Notes under the pieces: model-generated
The model's input: only the letters and a program-made list of their open reading frames with translations
Told to the model about the DNA's origin: nothing
Database searches by the model: none
Assembly: GCA_033557465.1 (NCBI GenBank)
Contig: CM066048.1
Coordinates: 18,514,305-18,578,304, forward strand
Direction of reading: 5' to 3'
DNA: 64,000 nucleotides
Source of the DNA: Ichthyophis bannanicus
Lineage: Eukaryota; Chordata; Amphibia; Gymnophiona; Ichthyophiidae
Shown: positions 9,701 to 21,122 of the stretch, in pieces
Layout: each line of letters opens with the position of its first letter
Position numbering within the stretch: the stretch's first letter is position 1
Position numbers and translations under genes: made by a program

Positions 9701-11400
9701 TTCTCTTCTACTCCTCTCCCAGGTATCTGCTATCTCCCCTTTCCTTTCCCCCCTCCAGATATCCAGCATCTCCCCTTCCATTCTCTACTCCCATTGTCCA
9801 GCATCTCCCCTTCTCTTCTACTCCTCTCCCAGGTATCTGGTATCTCCCCTTTCCTTTCCTCCCCAGCTCAGATATCCAGCATCTCCCCTTCCATTCTCTA
9901 CTCCCCATGTCCAGCATTTCCCCTTCTCTTCTACTCCTCTCCCAGGTATCTGCTATCTCCCCTTTCCTTTCCTCCCCCTCCAGATATCCAGCATCTCCCC
10001 TTCCATTCTCTACTCCCCATGTCCAGCATCTCCCCTTCTCTTCTACTCCTCTCCCAGGTATCTGCTATCTCCCCTTTCCTTTCCTCCCCCTCCAGATATC
10101 CAGCATCTCCCCTTCCATTCTCTACTCCCCATGTCCAGCATCTCCCCTTCTCTTCTACTCCTCTCCCAGGTATCTGTTATCTCCCCTTTCCTTTCCTCCC
10201 CCTCCAGATATCCAACATCTCCCCTTCCATTCTCTACTCCCCATGTCCAGCATCTCCCCTTCTCTTCTACTCCTCTCCCAGATATCTGCTATCTCCCCTT
10301 TCCTTTCCTCCCCAGCTCAGATATCCAGCATCTCCCCTTCCATTCTCTACTGCCCATCTCCAGCATCTCCCCTTCTCTTCTACTCCTCTCCCAGGTATCT
10401 GTTATCTCCCCTTTCCTTTCCTCCCCAGCTCAGATATCCAGCATCTCCCTTCCATTCTCTACTCCCCATGTCCAGCATCTCCCCTTCTCTTCTACTCCTC
10501 TCCCAGGTATTTGCTCTCTCCCCTTTCCTTTCCTCCCCCTCCAGATATCCAGCATCTCCCCTTCCATTCTCTACTCCCCATGTCCAGCATCTCCCCTTCT
10601 CTTCTACTCCTCTCCCAGGTATCTGCTATCTCCCCTTTCCTTTCCTCCCCCTCCAGATATCCAGCATCTCCCCTTCCATTCTCTACTCCCCATGTCCAGC
10701 ATCTCCCCTTCTCTTCTACTCCTCTCCCAGGTATCTGGTATCTCCCCTTTCCTTTCCTCCCCAGCTCAGATATCCAGCATCTCCCCTTCCATTCTCTACT
10801 CCCCATGTCCAGCATCTCCCCTTCTCTTCTACTCCTCTCCCAGGTATCTGGTATCTCCCCTTTCCTTTCCTCCCCAGCTCAGATATCCAGCATCTCCCCT
10901 TCCATTCTCTACTCCCCATGTCCAGCATCTCCCCTTCTCTTCTACTCCTCTCCCAGGTATCTGCTATCTCCCCTTTCCTTTCCTCCCCCTCCAGATATCC
11001 AGCATCTGCCCTTCCATTCTCTACTCCCCATGTCCAGCATCTCCCCGTCTCTACTACTCCTCTCCCAGGTATCTGGTATCTCCCCTTTCCTTTCCTCCCC
11101 CTCCAGATATCCAGCATCTCCCCTTCCATTCTCTACTCCCCATGTGCAGCATCTCCCCTTCTCTTCTACTCCTCTCCCAGGTATCTGGTATCTCCCCTTT
11201 CCTTTCCTCCCCAGCTCAGATATCCAGCATCTCCCCTTCCATTCTCTACTCCCCATGTCCAGCATCTCCCCTTCTCTTCTACTCCTCTCTCAGGTATCTG
11301 CTATCTCCCCTTTCCTTTCCTCCCCAGCTCAGATGTCCAGCATCTCCCCTTCTCTTCCCTTTCCCCTCCAGCTGTGTCCAGAATCTCCACCCTCTTCTTT
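6740..11400. repeat. 113-bp pyrimidine-rich satellite, a trimer of ~38-bp subunits
   Basis: Seen: CCATGTCCAGCATCT recurs at spacings of 113 bp (for example near 7131, 7244, 7357), about 38 units. Each unit is three related blocks starting GTCCAGCATCTCCCC, GTATCTGCTATCTCCCC and ATATCCAGCATCTCCCC. The left edge (6820-6960) has degenerate single blocks, so the trimer probably arose inside an older monomer array. The plus strand is almost purine-free in long stretches. No stop codon occurs in a unit, and 113 is not a multiple of three, so all three plus frames stay open for over 4 kb (6779-11644, 7020-11771, 7246-11457). These are not called as genes. Confidence 0.95.
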
Positions 11401-11860
11401 TCCCCTTTCCAAGCCTGTTCCCTCCCCTTGTCTGCCGCTGCACCCTACCTCCACTAAGGTTGTCCTGCATCTGGAAGAGCAGTGTAGAGGGCAGCACAGC
11501 TGTGGGACCTTTGCGCATGCTCAAGGCCTGTGCATCTTTATCCTCCGACATAAACTTCCTGTTGGGGGCAGGAGACATAAAAGGCCCCGAGCGCAGGTAT
11601 GTGCTCCAAAGCTCCATGCCACTTGCCACACTAAGAGCTTTTAAATGCTTGGTTCTGCCACATTTGCAGTGCACCACCTGTCACCACCTTCCCAAATGGC
11701 ACCTCTGTCCCCATTGCTGGAATCAGGGACAGGAGGCTGCCAAAGAGATGGGAGTCAGGGACATCTGGTAACCTTAACCTCCTCCCAACTGGACTGTTTA
11801 TCACATCCATCTGAAGGCATCCCTTCTTTGTCCTACAGCCAATTCAATTCTTTCATGCCT
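11400..11860. other. Right arm of the satellite-bearing element
   Basis: Mixed sequence with degenerate CT-rich blocks to 11450, then GCGCATGCTCAAGGCC-type unique sequence, then the element end shared with 2205-2276. No gene recognised. Confidence 0.4.
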
Positions 11861-13330
11861 ATCAAAGCTTGGCCTGATGAAACTGGCCTTGTGTAGTCAG
11901 TCCAGAGCTGCAATGCCGCACACGGTACGCCTTGCTGTCTGGAAGAAGTCACTTTCCTTTATGACTGATGAAATCATACTATTGATTAGTTCTAGTCTGA
12001 TGGAGTGTGTTGTGCCCTCAACCTGGAAGATATCCATTATTCAGCCCCTGCTGAAGAAATCAGCAGTTATCCCCCCATCTCCAATTTGTCAGAAATTACT
12101 GAGAAGGAAGTGACTAGACAATTATCCCAGTCTTGGAATGTACCAACTACCTATACCCAAGACAGTCAGGATTCAGAACACGTCACAGTACTAAGAGTCT
12201 GCACTATTAGCCATATTGGATGAACCCAATGCTTATGGGAAAGAGGATATGATGACCTCTTAATACAATTAGACTCAGCTCGGCTTTTGGTATTGTTAAC
12301 CACGATCTCCTCTTCAGATGTTTGAATGACACTGGAGTATCAGGCACAGCACTCAGCTTGTTTTCCTTGTAATTTACCTCTTACTTTTTAAGAATAGTTA
12401 TTAAAAATTCTCTATCAGAATTGTATCCTTTAGCATGCAGAGTGCCTCAGGGGCCAATTCTGGACCCAGTGCGCTTCTATGTTTTCCTTGCTCCGTTAGC
12501 CACACTAATACAAAGCCTGGGCTTCAGCCCATACATATTGGCAGACAACATTCAGATTCTCATAGTTCATTACACATGGGGTTACTAAATTTCAGACTCA
12601 CTGTTTAGACTCTTTATCCCAGATTGAAACATGGATAAAAACACAGAAATTAGTACTGAATACAGCTAAGTCTGAAGCCCTTTGGCTCAGGAGGAAGATG
12701 ATGATGCTGGCATTCTACCCAAACTTTCCCTTTCAAGCTATATCTCTAAAGTAGTTGGGAATTCTTTCATAGCACTGAGACACATTAGATCCATGAGAGC
12801 TTACTTAGTGTGTACAGTCTTAAAAACTGTGCTTCATGCTCCTCATCTGAAGCAAACTGGACTACTGCAACTCCCTACTCACTAGTGTCCCAATCTCAGT
12901 TCTCAAGAGAATACAGTTCATCAAAAATACAGCAGCCAAAATGCTCTACTTGGCTAAGCCTAGGGATCACACCACTCCTCTCATCATACAGCAATAGCGG
13001 ATACCAGTGTCTAACAGGATTAAATACAAAATTCTAATACTAGTATATAGAGGTTTTTTCATTGGCATTCCACTGTACCTTCACTCACTAGTAATCCCCT
13101 ATGGTCTGCATCACACACTACATCCATCTCAGCAAAATTACTTGATGATATCATTGCCTTCTTGTTTTTGGCTTGAACTGACACAGAACTTTTAGCTCCC
13201 CACCCTATGGAATACACTTGACCTACAAGCTGAAAATTCTACTAAACATTCACAGAAAAAGATCAAGAAATGGCTGCTTCAGAAGTCATTCCATCAATGC
13301 TGATCTACACTGTTGCTATGGTTGGATTGG
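11860..13330 (+). pseudogene. Old L2-type LINE reverse transcriptase remnant
   Basis: Seen in shifting frames: ISIIQPLLKKSAVIPPS (finger region before the NYRPIS motif), a GFRT-like step, a decayed motif A near 12270 (SARLLVLL for an AAFDTVNH-type core), VPQGPILDP near 12445 (motif B) and ADNIQI near 12540 (decayed YADD). The tail region near 13200 fits the WNTL-x-LQ C-terminal pattern. Multiple stops; clearly inactive. It follows the satellite element directly and precedes CR1 copy B. Confidence 0.65.
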
Positions 13331-13651
13331 GTTTTCCTTCCTATTGTAATCATGCTGTTTTAAACTTGCTACCAGTATGAATTGTTGTTTTATGTGTTAT
13401 CTATTTGCATGTTCTTATATTAGGATACCACATGATGTTATGTTGTATGTGCAATGTGATATCCCAGTTCTGTTGACTCTGGTGATAAGAACATAAGATA
13501 TAACATACTGGGTCAGATCAAGGTCCATCAAGCCCAGTATCCTGTTTCAGACAGTTGCCAATCTAGGTCACAAATACTTAGCAGTTTCCCCAAAAGACAC
13601 AGGTTCCACAATGCTTTTATTGAGTCAAGCAGTGGATATTCTGGGTCCCTT

Positions 13652-14397
13652 TCAATAATGGTTTATGGACCTTTCCTCCAGGAACGTATCCAAACCTTTT
13701 TTAAACCTAGCTATGCTAACAGCTTTTACTACATCTTCAGGTAGCAAATTCCAGAGTTTGATTACACGTTGAGTGAAAAAATATTTTCTTTTATTAGTCT
13801 TAAATAGGTTACCCTGCAGCTTCATTGCATGCCCCCTAGTCTTTCTATATTTTGATGGCATAAACAAATCGTTCCACTCCATTCATTAATTTATAGACTT
13901 CTATTATATCTCCCCTCAGCCATCTCCTTTTCCAGGATGAAGAGCCCTAACCTTTTTAGCCTCTCTTCATAGGGGCATCCTTCCATCCCCTTTACCATTT
14001 TGGTGACTCTTCTCTGTACCTTTTCTAATAACGCTATTTCCTTTTTAAGATACGGCGACCAGAACTGCACACAATATTCAAGGTGCAGTCGCACCATGGA
14101 ACGATACAGAGGCATTATGATATCCTTTGTTTTATTCTCCATTCCTTTCCTTATGATACCTAGCATCCTATTTGCTCTCTTGGCTGCTGCTGCACATTGG
14201 GCGGAGGGTTTTAACATGTTATCCATGATGACACTTAAATCTTTTTCCTGGGTGGTGATTCCTAATGTGGAACCTTGCATCATGTAACCATAGTTTGGGT
14301 TGTTCTTTCCTAGGTGCATAACTTTGCACATGTCCACATTAAATTTCATCTGCCATTTGAATGCCCAGTCTTCCAATTTATCAAGATCCTCTTGCAA
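13652..14397 (-). pseudogene. CR1 reverse transcriptase, C-terminal half
   Basis: Two minus-strand pieces. The first (13891-14397) has the thumb region: DKLEDWAFKWQMKFNVDKC-like, then MHLGKNNPNY, KDLSVIMDNMLKPSAQC, and EYCVQFWSPYLKK near the end. The second (13652-13882) has the terminal [14 protein letters not shown] and [15 protein letters not shown] motifs. A frame change near 13890 separates them. The upstream catalytic part follows after the solo LTR. Established: this polyprotein part binds CR1 RNA and primes reverse transcription at a nick; here it is broken. Confidence 0.85.
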
Positions 14398-14484
14398 CTT
14401 TCCACAATCCTCATAGGTTTTAACAACTTTGAAAAGTTTTCATCTGCAAATTTGATAACCTCACTCGTTATTCCCATTTCCAGG

Positions 14485-15598
14485 TGTGGCAAGGAGGCCT
14501 ATCCAGAGTCCAGGGGAGGACAAAGAGACAGGAAATTCACCCTAGTAAAGGGCCCCCTTTACTCAAGTCAGGGTAGGAAAGCCATAAACACCTCCAGGGA
14601 TCAGAAAACTTCCACGTGGAAAACATTTCAGGCTCCCCCTAGTGGAATGAAGGGGAGAGGATACAAGGCTCAGAACCCTTTAGGCAGTGAATGCTTCAAG
14701 CACTCAGGTGACCGGAGTCAGGCTGATTGCCGTCACCTGAGTAGGGTGGGGTTGGAGCTAGAGCCCTGGAAGTATAAACCCAGAGCAGAGTATGATTTAG
14801 GGAAGGAAAGGAGGAGAGGAGAAGCAGGAAGCCAGGCTGAGCAGAGCAGAGGAATGGAGCTTCCAGCTGGAGAGAGTGCTATTTGGCATGTAGCACAGCT
14901 GTAGGACAGTAGGGAGCCAGGAACAGGAAAGACTCCAAAATCCCCTGGGAGGCTGTTAGCTGAGCAGGATGGGGAGTAAGAGCCTATGCAGCTGGGAGAG
15001 CCTGAGGTGAAGCTGATTGAGGAGGACACTCCTATGGACTGTTCATTGTGCCAAGCAATAAACCTGGGAATGTAGAAAAAGCAAGCCAGTCCTGAAAGAA
15101 GGTCTCCCAGGAAAAAGGTACCCTTATATCACAAGCAGGGTGGCTGAGATCCTATGTGTTTATAAAGGGGAAGTTTACCACAGACTTTAAATGTGCTTTT
15201 TGTTTGGTGCTTTAGCCAGCAAAGCTAAGAAGGGAATACAATTAGGCTTGCTGGTAAAGACTGTATCCTGCAATAGAAAGAACCTTTAAAACTGCATTTT
15301 GTGGTTGGATATGTTTTGGACAATTTTTGCTTCCAAGAGTCCTGAACCAACAATCCTATGTGTGGTATGAGCGAACCATTGTGTATATAAAAATAATAAA
15401 TTTCTGTCATTTGCCTTACCTACTTGAGCCTGACTACAGCTTTCTGCATGGTGCACTCATACAGCTGAATAAGGACTACATTTCCCAGAGGGCATAGCAG
15501 GGAAATAGTTTTAAAAAAAGCTGAAAAAGCATACAGCAGAAAGTTCCTACAATAAGTCACGCCCCTCTAACCTAGAGGTGAGTGGTGGTGGCGTGACA
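14485..15598 (+). mobile_element. Solo LTR (1114 bp) of an LTR retroelement
   Basis: Seen: begins TGTGGCAAGG and ends GGCGTGACA, flanked by an exact 4-bp duplication CAGG (14481-14484 and 15599-15602) inside CR1. TATAAA at 14773-14778 and AATAAA at 15057-15062 give the expected U3, R, U5 order on the plus strand. No gag, pol or env sequence and no second LTR. Inference: recombination between two LTRs removed the interior. The 4-bp duplication fits ERV or Gypsy families and does not decide between them. Confidence 0.78.
14773..14778 (+). promoter_or_regulatory. TATA box of the solo LTR
   Basis: TATAAA about 290 bp from the LTR start, followed by the polyadenylation signal at 15057. Position is normal for an LTR promoter. 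Activity is unknown. Confidence 0.5.
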
Positions 15599-15602
15599 CA
15601 GG

Positions 15603-15841
15603 TCATTTATGAATTATGTTAAAAAGCAGCAGACCCAGCACAGATCGCTGGGGTACTTCACTATTAACCTTTCTCCATTGGGAAAATTGGCCATTTAGCC
15701 CTACCCTCTGCTTTCTATCTTTTAACCAGTTCCTGATCCACGATAGCAGACTGCCTCCTATCCCATGACTTTTTAATTTTTCCAAAACTCTCTCATGAGG
15801 GACATAGTCAAAGGCTTTCTGAAAGTCCAGATACACTATAT
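15603..15841 (-). pseudogene. CR1 reverse transcriptase catalytic core fragment
   Basis: Minus-strand translation holds IVYLDFQKAFDYVPHERVL (motif A, catalytic first Asp present) and the decayed motif B VPQRSVLGLLLFN where the family has VPQGSVLGPLLFN. The YADD motif is not in this stretch. It links copy B's C-terminal part with the finger region at 22554-22772. Confidence 0.85.
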
Positions 15842-16529
15842 CAGGGGTCTCAAACTCAAATTGCTTTGAGGGCCAAATGAGGACTTGTAAAGTAACCCGG
15901 GGGCCGCATAAGACGCGGGGCCTCATTTGCATAAGGGGCCTCATTTGCATAAATATTTGCATAATGTTACCATACACTAACTTTTAGTAAACATGCCTCT
16001 TTAATGAGTATGGATAAAGAAAGACTAAAAGATTTAGAAACAGGAAGACAATAATTAAACTGGGAACCCCAAAAGCCAAACTTGGAATGTACAACAACAC
16101 TGTAGAAATAAAACTATAAATTAATTTCCTCTTGTACTAAACAAAGCGCAAACATTAATGATGCACATTTCCCAGAGCTGACATATTCCAGTTAATAAAT
16201 TCAAAATAAAGAGAGATATTTCTACCTTTTGTGAATTTTTTTTCAGTTGCAATTGTTCCAGCCACTTTCTTCTGGTTTCTTCATGTCTTCTGCTAACTCT
16301 CCATTGTCTGCTGTCCATTTGCCCTTTCTTCTCTCCTAGTTTTTTTTCCATTCTCTCTCTACATCTGCTTTAACATACTAATCTTTCTCCTTTTTCTCTT
16401 TCCTCATTCCTATTTCATCCACTCCAAATTTTACCCCTCCATCCTCAATCCCCACTTACTCTCCCAATACATGGCCAATTGTAGATTTGTCTTCTCTCAT
16501 CGACAAAATATTTTTCCACTCTCCATTTC

Positions 16530-16930
16530 ACTTTCCCAGCTCCATCCCATTCTAATCCTCCCCAACATCAGCTCCCTTCTAGTTCCAGCCCCACCCAGCA
16601 TCCGCTCCCTTCTAGTCCCTGCATCAGTCCATTTCCAGTCCTATCATAGCCTCACCATCAGCCCATTTCCAATCCTAGCCCCCCATCAGCCCATTTCCAA
16701 TCCTAGCTCCCTCCCCTCACAGCCCATTTCCATTCCAAGCCCCCCTCCCCATCAGCCATTTGCAGTTCAAGCCCCCCTTCCACTCAGCCCATTTCCAGTC
16801 CTAGCAACCCCCCCCAGCCCATTACCAGTCCTAGACCCCCCATAGCCCATTACCAGTCCTAACCTCCCCATAGCGCACTTCCAGTTTTACCCCCTATCGC
16901 CCCATTTTCAGTCTTAACCCCCCCATAGCC
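16530..16930 (+). repeat. C-rich minisatellite, left block
   Basis: Seen: repeats of an approximately 30-35 bp unit of the form AGCCCATTTCCAGTCCTA followed by a C run. The same unit fills 21187-21990, so the L2 landed in the array. Units vary in length of the C run. Confidence 0.85.
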
Positions 16931-17339
16931 CAGCTGCTGTCCAATCGGGGCAGCTGGCAGGCCCATTTAAAGAAGAGCGCCGTCAGGCGCACCCGCGCCC
17001 GGCAGGCCCGCACCTGAGGGCCTCGCCAGAGGGCCCTTTGGCACGGCCCTTAGGCAAAGGCCCACATCGTGAAACCAGCAACCCTTCCTCAAGTTCCGTC
17101 TGTACACCGAGACGCCAGTGAAACCCACGAAGAACCCGTATACAGTTTTGCAAATATCCCAACAGCCTGAATGTGCTCTCACACCCACCCCTGCCAGGAC
17201 GGCAACGACGTCCCCCAGGATTGAGCTTGCTCCCACCTTCAACCAGATGATCTGTCCATCACCGCAAGTATTCTACCCATAAATGAACTGATTGTCTAAA
17301 CTAGAACTGATTGTCCTTGATACTACCAGCATCTGTAAT

Positions 17340-17600
17340 CACACTGTTCTCAGTAGCCATTACCTCTCTCTTACTATACTGTTGTCAGTAGCCATTACCT
17401 TACTATACTGTTGTCAGTAGCCATTACCTCTCTCATATTATTATACTGTTGTCAGTAGCCATTACCTCTCTCATATTATACTGTGGTCAGTAATTGATAC
17501 CTATCTTTCTTATTATACTGTTGTCAGTTATAATACTGTTGTCAGTAGCCATTACCTCCCTCTCTTATTATACTGTTGTCAGTAGCCATTACCTCACAAC
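17340..17600 (+). repeat. ~40-bp tandem repeat in the L2 5' region
   Basis: Seen: about seven imperfect copies of TACTGTTGTCAGTAGCCATT followed by ACCTCTCTC and a TATTA spacer. It lies just upstream of the L2 coding region. Tandem units upstream of a LINE frame often carry promoter activity; that is inference here. Confidence 0.85.
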
Positions 17601-17838
17601 CATAGTACTGTCTTCATGCAGTTAATTTATTATCCAACTTGCAATCACTGTACTGTTACACTTAATTTATCCCAGTTGCTGCTGTTCCATATCCCCCTGC
17701 ACCTTTGTCAACTTGTTCTTTTCTTCACAGTTATATATTCTGCTTGTAGTAGCAAAGTTACCCGATCCGAATCTCTGGCTGCACTTTATTAATCTACAAT
17801 GTACAAAATCCTGTTCTTATTCTCTACCCTCCTAACCC

Positions 17839-18960
17839 TTGGTCTCCCTTGCATTTCAAATGCTTTCCACCATGATTCCAACCATATACCAATACTACAC
17901 ACCCATGGAAGGAGATGGTCTGAATTCCCCCACCACACCACAACAAAAAAACAACCGTACACCCCACTCTCACCTACTTCACATTCCCCTCCAAAACATC
18001 AAAAAGACAAAAGCCGAGAAGCAGCATCATCAGCGCCGACTGAAATGTGCACTGATAAATGCCAGATCAGTAAGATCAAAATGGCCTGCTACCATTGACC
18101 TGATTCCGCTATACAATCTTGACATCCTAATGATCACGGAGACATGGCTATCTGACTGCGACAACGCCCTATTGAATCAGATGCTGCCACCTGGATTTGA
18201 TTTATACACATGCCACAGGACCATCCAGAGAGGAGGCGGGACGCTCATCCTTGCAAAAGCTGATCTACACTTCAAACTATGCAACTCCTCTAGCTCAGCC
18301 CATCTTGATTCCCTCACCATAGCTAATGAGCTATGCACAATTAACCTTTTCTATCGGGCACCCACCCCTTTACCAGATGACCTTCCAACAATAATTGAGC
18401 TTGCCTGCATGTCGTCCTCCTCACGCTCCCCAACTTGGTTGGTAGGCGATTTCAACCTCCCGTCTCTTCATGATAGCCACTCAACAGCATTCCTAAACGC
18501 CTTAGAGGATCTAGGCTACAAACAACATGTCGACTCCCCCACACACTCTAAGGGAGGTAAACTGGACCTCATCTTTGCCCCCCATTTCAACGACTCAACA
18601 GCCCAAGACCTTGCACTGTATATATCACCTGTGCCTTGGTCAGATCACAACCTCCTTAGATTCATTATACCCTTTAATACATCCTACAAGAGCCAAATGT
18701 CATCAAACATTTCTGATACCCATACTGCCCGCTTCCGTCCATTCAACCGGAGCGTAGTCCTGGAAAATCTTCTGCCACTTATGACCAACACATCTCTAAA
18801 CCTAGATGATCTCATCTCCAAATGGGACGAGAACCTTCGAGCTGCCTCCTGTCCATCCCACACTGAAAAGAGAACAAGGAAACGGGAACACGCACCATGG
18901 TTCTCTTCTGACCTTCGCTCATCTCTCCACCACCTGCGCAAACTTGAGAGACGGTGGTGA
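17839..18960 (+). pseudogene. L2 endonuclease domain (N-terminal part of ORF)
   Basis: 373 codons. APE-type endonuclease motifs in order: INARSVRSK (about residue 73), ITETWL (about 98), GDFNLP (about 203), KLDLIF (about 233), WSDHNLL (about 270). Established: this domain nicks target DNA to prime reverse transcription. The frame ends at a TGA (18958-18960) placed where a tryptophan would follow RRW. Reading through, the frame continues for about 180 bases to a frameshift near 19140. The same frame then gives the reverse transcriptase below. Confidence 0.92.
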
Positions 18961-19145
18961 CGATCACACTCCTCAGAATCACTTGATACATACAACTCTT
19001 ACCTAATAACCCACCGTCGAAAGATAACACAGAGCAGGAAACTCTACCACACAGATTTATTGAAACGTTCCATCAATAAACCACAAGCCCTATTCAGAAT
19101 AGTAAAATCCATAACAGGCGAACCGGTCTCTCCGCCCAACACTCA

Positions 19146-20153
19146 ATGCCCCAACCACAGGACTTTGCAAACTACTTGCAATCAAAGATGATTAAGACCA
19201 ACATAAACATGTGTAGCAGTACATCACCCATACCGTCTAAGACAACCCTAGCAACTCCACTATGTAATTTCACTGTGGTCTCAAATAGAGAGATGGAGAA
19301 CATTGTCGCCTCTATCAATCCCAGCACAGCACCCAACGACCCCTGTCCAGCCAGTTGGATCAAAGAGCTGCGTCATGACCTAAGCCAAATCCTGTGCAAT
19401 ATATTGAACCAGTCTTTTCTAACAGGCTCGTTCCCACAGCGCCTGAAAAACACCTCCATCAAGCCCCTACTAAAAAATAGCAGACTTGACCCGTCCAAAG
19501 TCGAATCTTATAGGCCAATCTCGAGCATCCCCCAGCTTGCAAAAATCATAGAAAAAGCTGCTCAACAACAACTCCAGCACCATATTGACACTGAAGCTCC
19601 ACTGGACCCGTCACAACACGGCTTCAGGGAAGCGCATGGCATCGACACAGTCCTCACAACCCTATTCAACGAATTGGTCACTGGTATGGACAGCATCCAA
19701 CAAGGATTTGTCCTCATCTTCCTGGACATCTCCGCTGCCTTTGACTCTGTGAATCATGACATACTTCTACAACGCCTGAAGGAAAAGGGGATTCAAGACA
19801 CAGCACTTGAATGGTGTAAATCCTACCTATCCAACAGGTGGCAACAAGTAAAAACAGGTCATACATCCTCGGAACCATTCCTGCAGTCTCAGGGGGTACC
19901 TCAAGGATCGTCCTTATCGGCATTAATGTTCAATATATATATGCAGCCGATATGTGATTTGATCCGATCTTTCAACGTACGATGCCTGGCTTACGCAGAC
20001 GACATCCTCCTCTACATGCCGTTCAAAATTGACCAACCGATGTTCTCCCCAATAATCAATTGTTTCGGAGCGGTAGCTGATTGGCTGCTGACACAAAACC
20101 TTCGGATCAATCATAGTAAAACTGATGTCCTTTTTGTTACGAAGAAACCGTAA
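19146..20153 (+). pseudogene. L2 reverse transcriptase core
   Basis: 335 codons in one frame. Motifs in order: SYRPISSIPQLAKIIEK (finger region), ISAAFDSVNHDI (motif A), GVPQGSSLSALMF (motif B), LAYADDILLY (motif C, both Asp of YADD present). Shifted by one base relative to the endonuclease frame (near 19140) and again at the end (near 20145). Otherwise complete and apparently catalytic residues intact. Nested in the hAT, it is younger than that element. Confidence 0.93.
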
Positions 20154-20907
20154 ATTCACACACCCCCCATCGCTACTTGTCAACAATGTAGAATTGAAGT
20201 CCAAACCTACAATCAGATATCTTGGCATCACATTGGACCAGCACCTAGATATGACCACACATGTGAAGAACGTTACAAAGTCTATATATCACAAGATCAA
20301 AACGTTACGTCACCTCCGCCCCCTACTGGAATCCAGTGACTACCGGACAACCTTTCAGGCATTAGTCCTCCCACACCTGGACTTTGCGAACATCATCCTG
20401 CACGGCCTGCCTCAATCAACTTTAAATCCGCTCCGCCTGGCTATGAATGCCGCCGCAAGAGTTCTCTCTGGATCATCAAGAACTGACCACATAACACCAA
20501 TCATGAAAAATCTGCATTGGCTGCCGTTACACGCCAGACTCCAATATAAGTCACTAGTCCTTACTTTCAAAGCCCTGAATAACTACCCACCTACACCGAT
20601 TAGCAAACTAATCCACAGCACCCTGGAAAACAGAGACAGGAGATCCACTTCAATGAACACCTTAATAGTCCCCAAGATGATGACGTCATGTACTAAGACC
20701 ACTTCCAACAGGGCTTTCTCTATATTCGCTCCCCTAAATTGGAATGCCCTTCCACATGAAATCCGTGGCATCAAAAGCTTAATCCTATTCCGTAAAGCTC
20801 TGAAACACCACCTATTCACAATATACTACCCTGACACCCACACATCGGGTAAACTTCCCTCATGTCTCAGCTACCATAGCACCTTATTACAACCAGAAAA
20901 TGGTTAG
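20125..20907 (+). pseudogene. L2 reverse transcriptase, C-terminal part
   Basis: 260 codons. Contains KPTIRYLGITLDQHLDM (thumb), HLDFANIILHGLP, LRLAMNAAARVLSG, and NLHWLPLHARLQYKSL, all typical of the L2 C-terminus, ending with the WNALPHEIRG region. It overlaps the previous frame by about 30 bases because of a frameshift; the two were one protein of about 1,000 residues with the endonuclease. Confidence 0.92.
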
Positions 20908-21122
20908 ACTATACTACTGCCCACCCACCACTTTTACGCCTGTCCCTCCCTCACGAAATGAAGATGATACCAAATTGGCTTAGAATATTGGTGACAATAC
21001 TAATTTAACCTGTAAATAGTTACCCTGTAAATAGTTACCCCGGTTATCCTATGTTTTTTTCCCTGTTCTATGTAAAACTCAATGTTGCTTGTATGCATTG
21101 TAGTATGTTTTGTTCGATGTAC

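Larger units (their letters stand above)
5925..11775 (+). mobile_element. Large hAT-like non-autonomous element hosting the satellite
   Basis: Seen: both ends match the 236-bp element at 2041-2276. Between them lie a pyrimidine-rich left arm (about 6050-6340), a CR1 insertion (6341-6727), the 113-bp satellite (6740-11400) and a right arm with mixed sequence. The left arm (AAATAAA then ATTTCTACCTTT and CT-rich DNA) resembles the left part of the hAT at 15842. Inference: two related non-autonomous elements that both expanded internal tandem repeats. No transposase frame was found. Boundaries are approximate. Confidence 0.45.

Noticed and set aside
6499..11265. Minus-strand open frames of 60-244 codons with EMLDMGSREWKG repeats
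   Set aside because: Antisense translations of the same satellite, no domain; the 244-codon frame merges CR1 with the satellite.
6740..11400. CRISPR-like array
   Set aside because: Repeats are directly adjacent with no unique spacers, and the context is a vertebrate genome.
6779..11771. Giant open reading frames (1403-1621 codons)
   Set aside because: They are translations of the 113-bp satellite in all three plus frames at once; no family domain and a cycling frame. A repeat artefact.
16471..16845. 124-codon proline/serine-rich frame
   Set aside because: Translation of the C-rich minisatellite.
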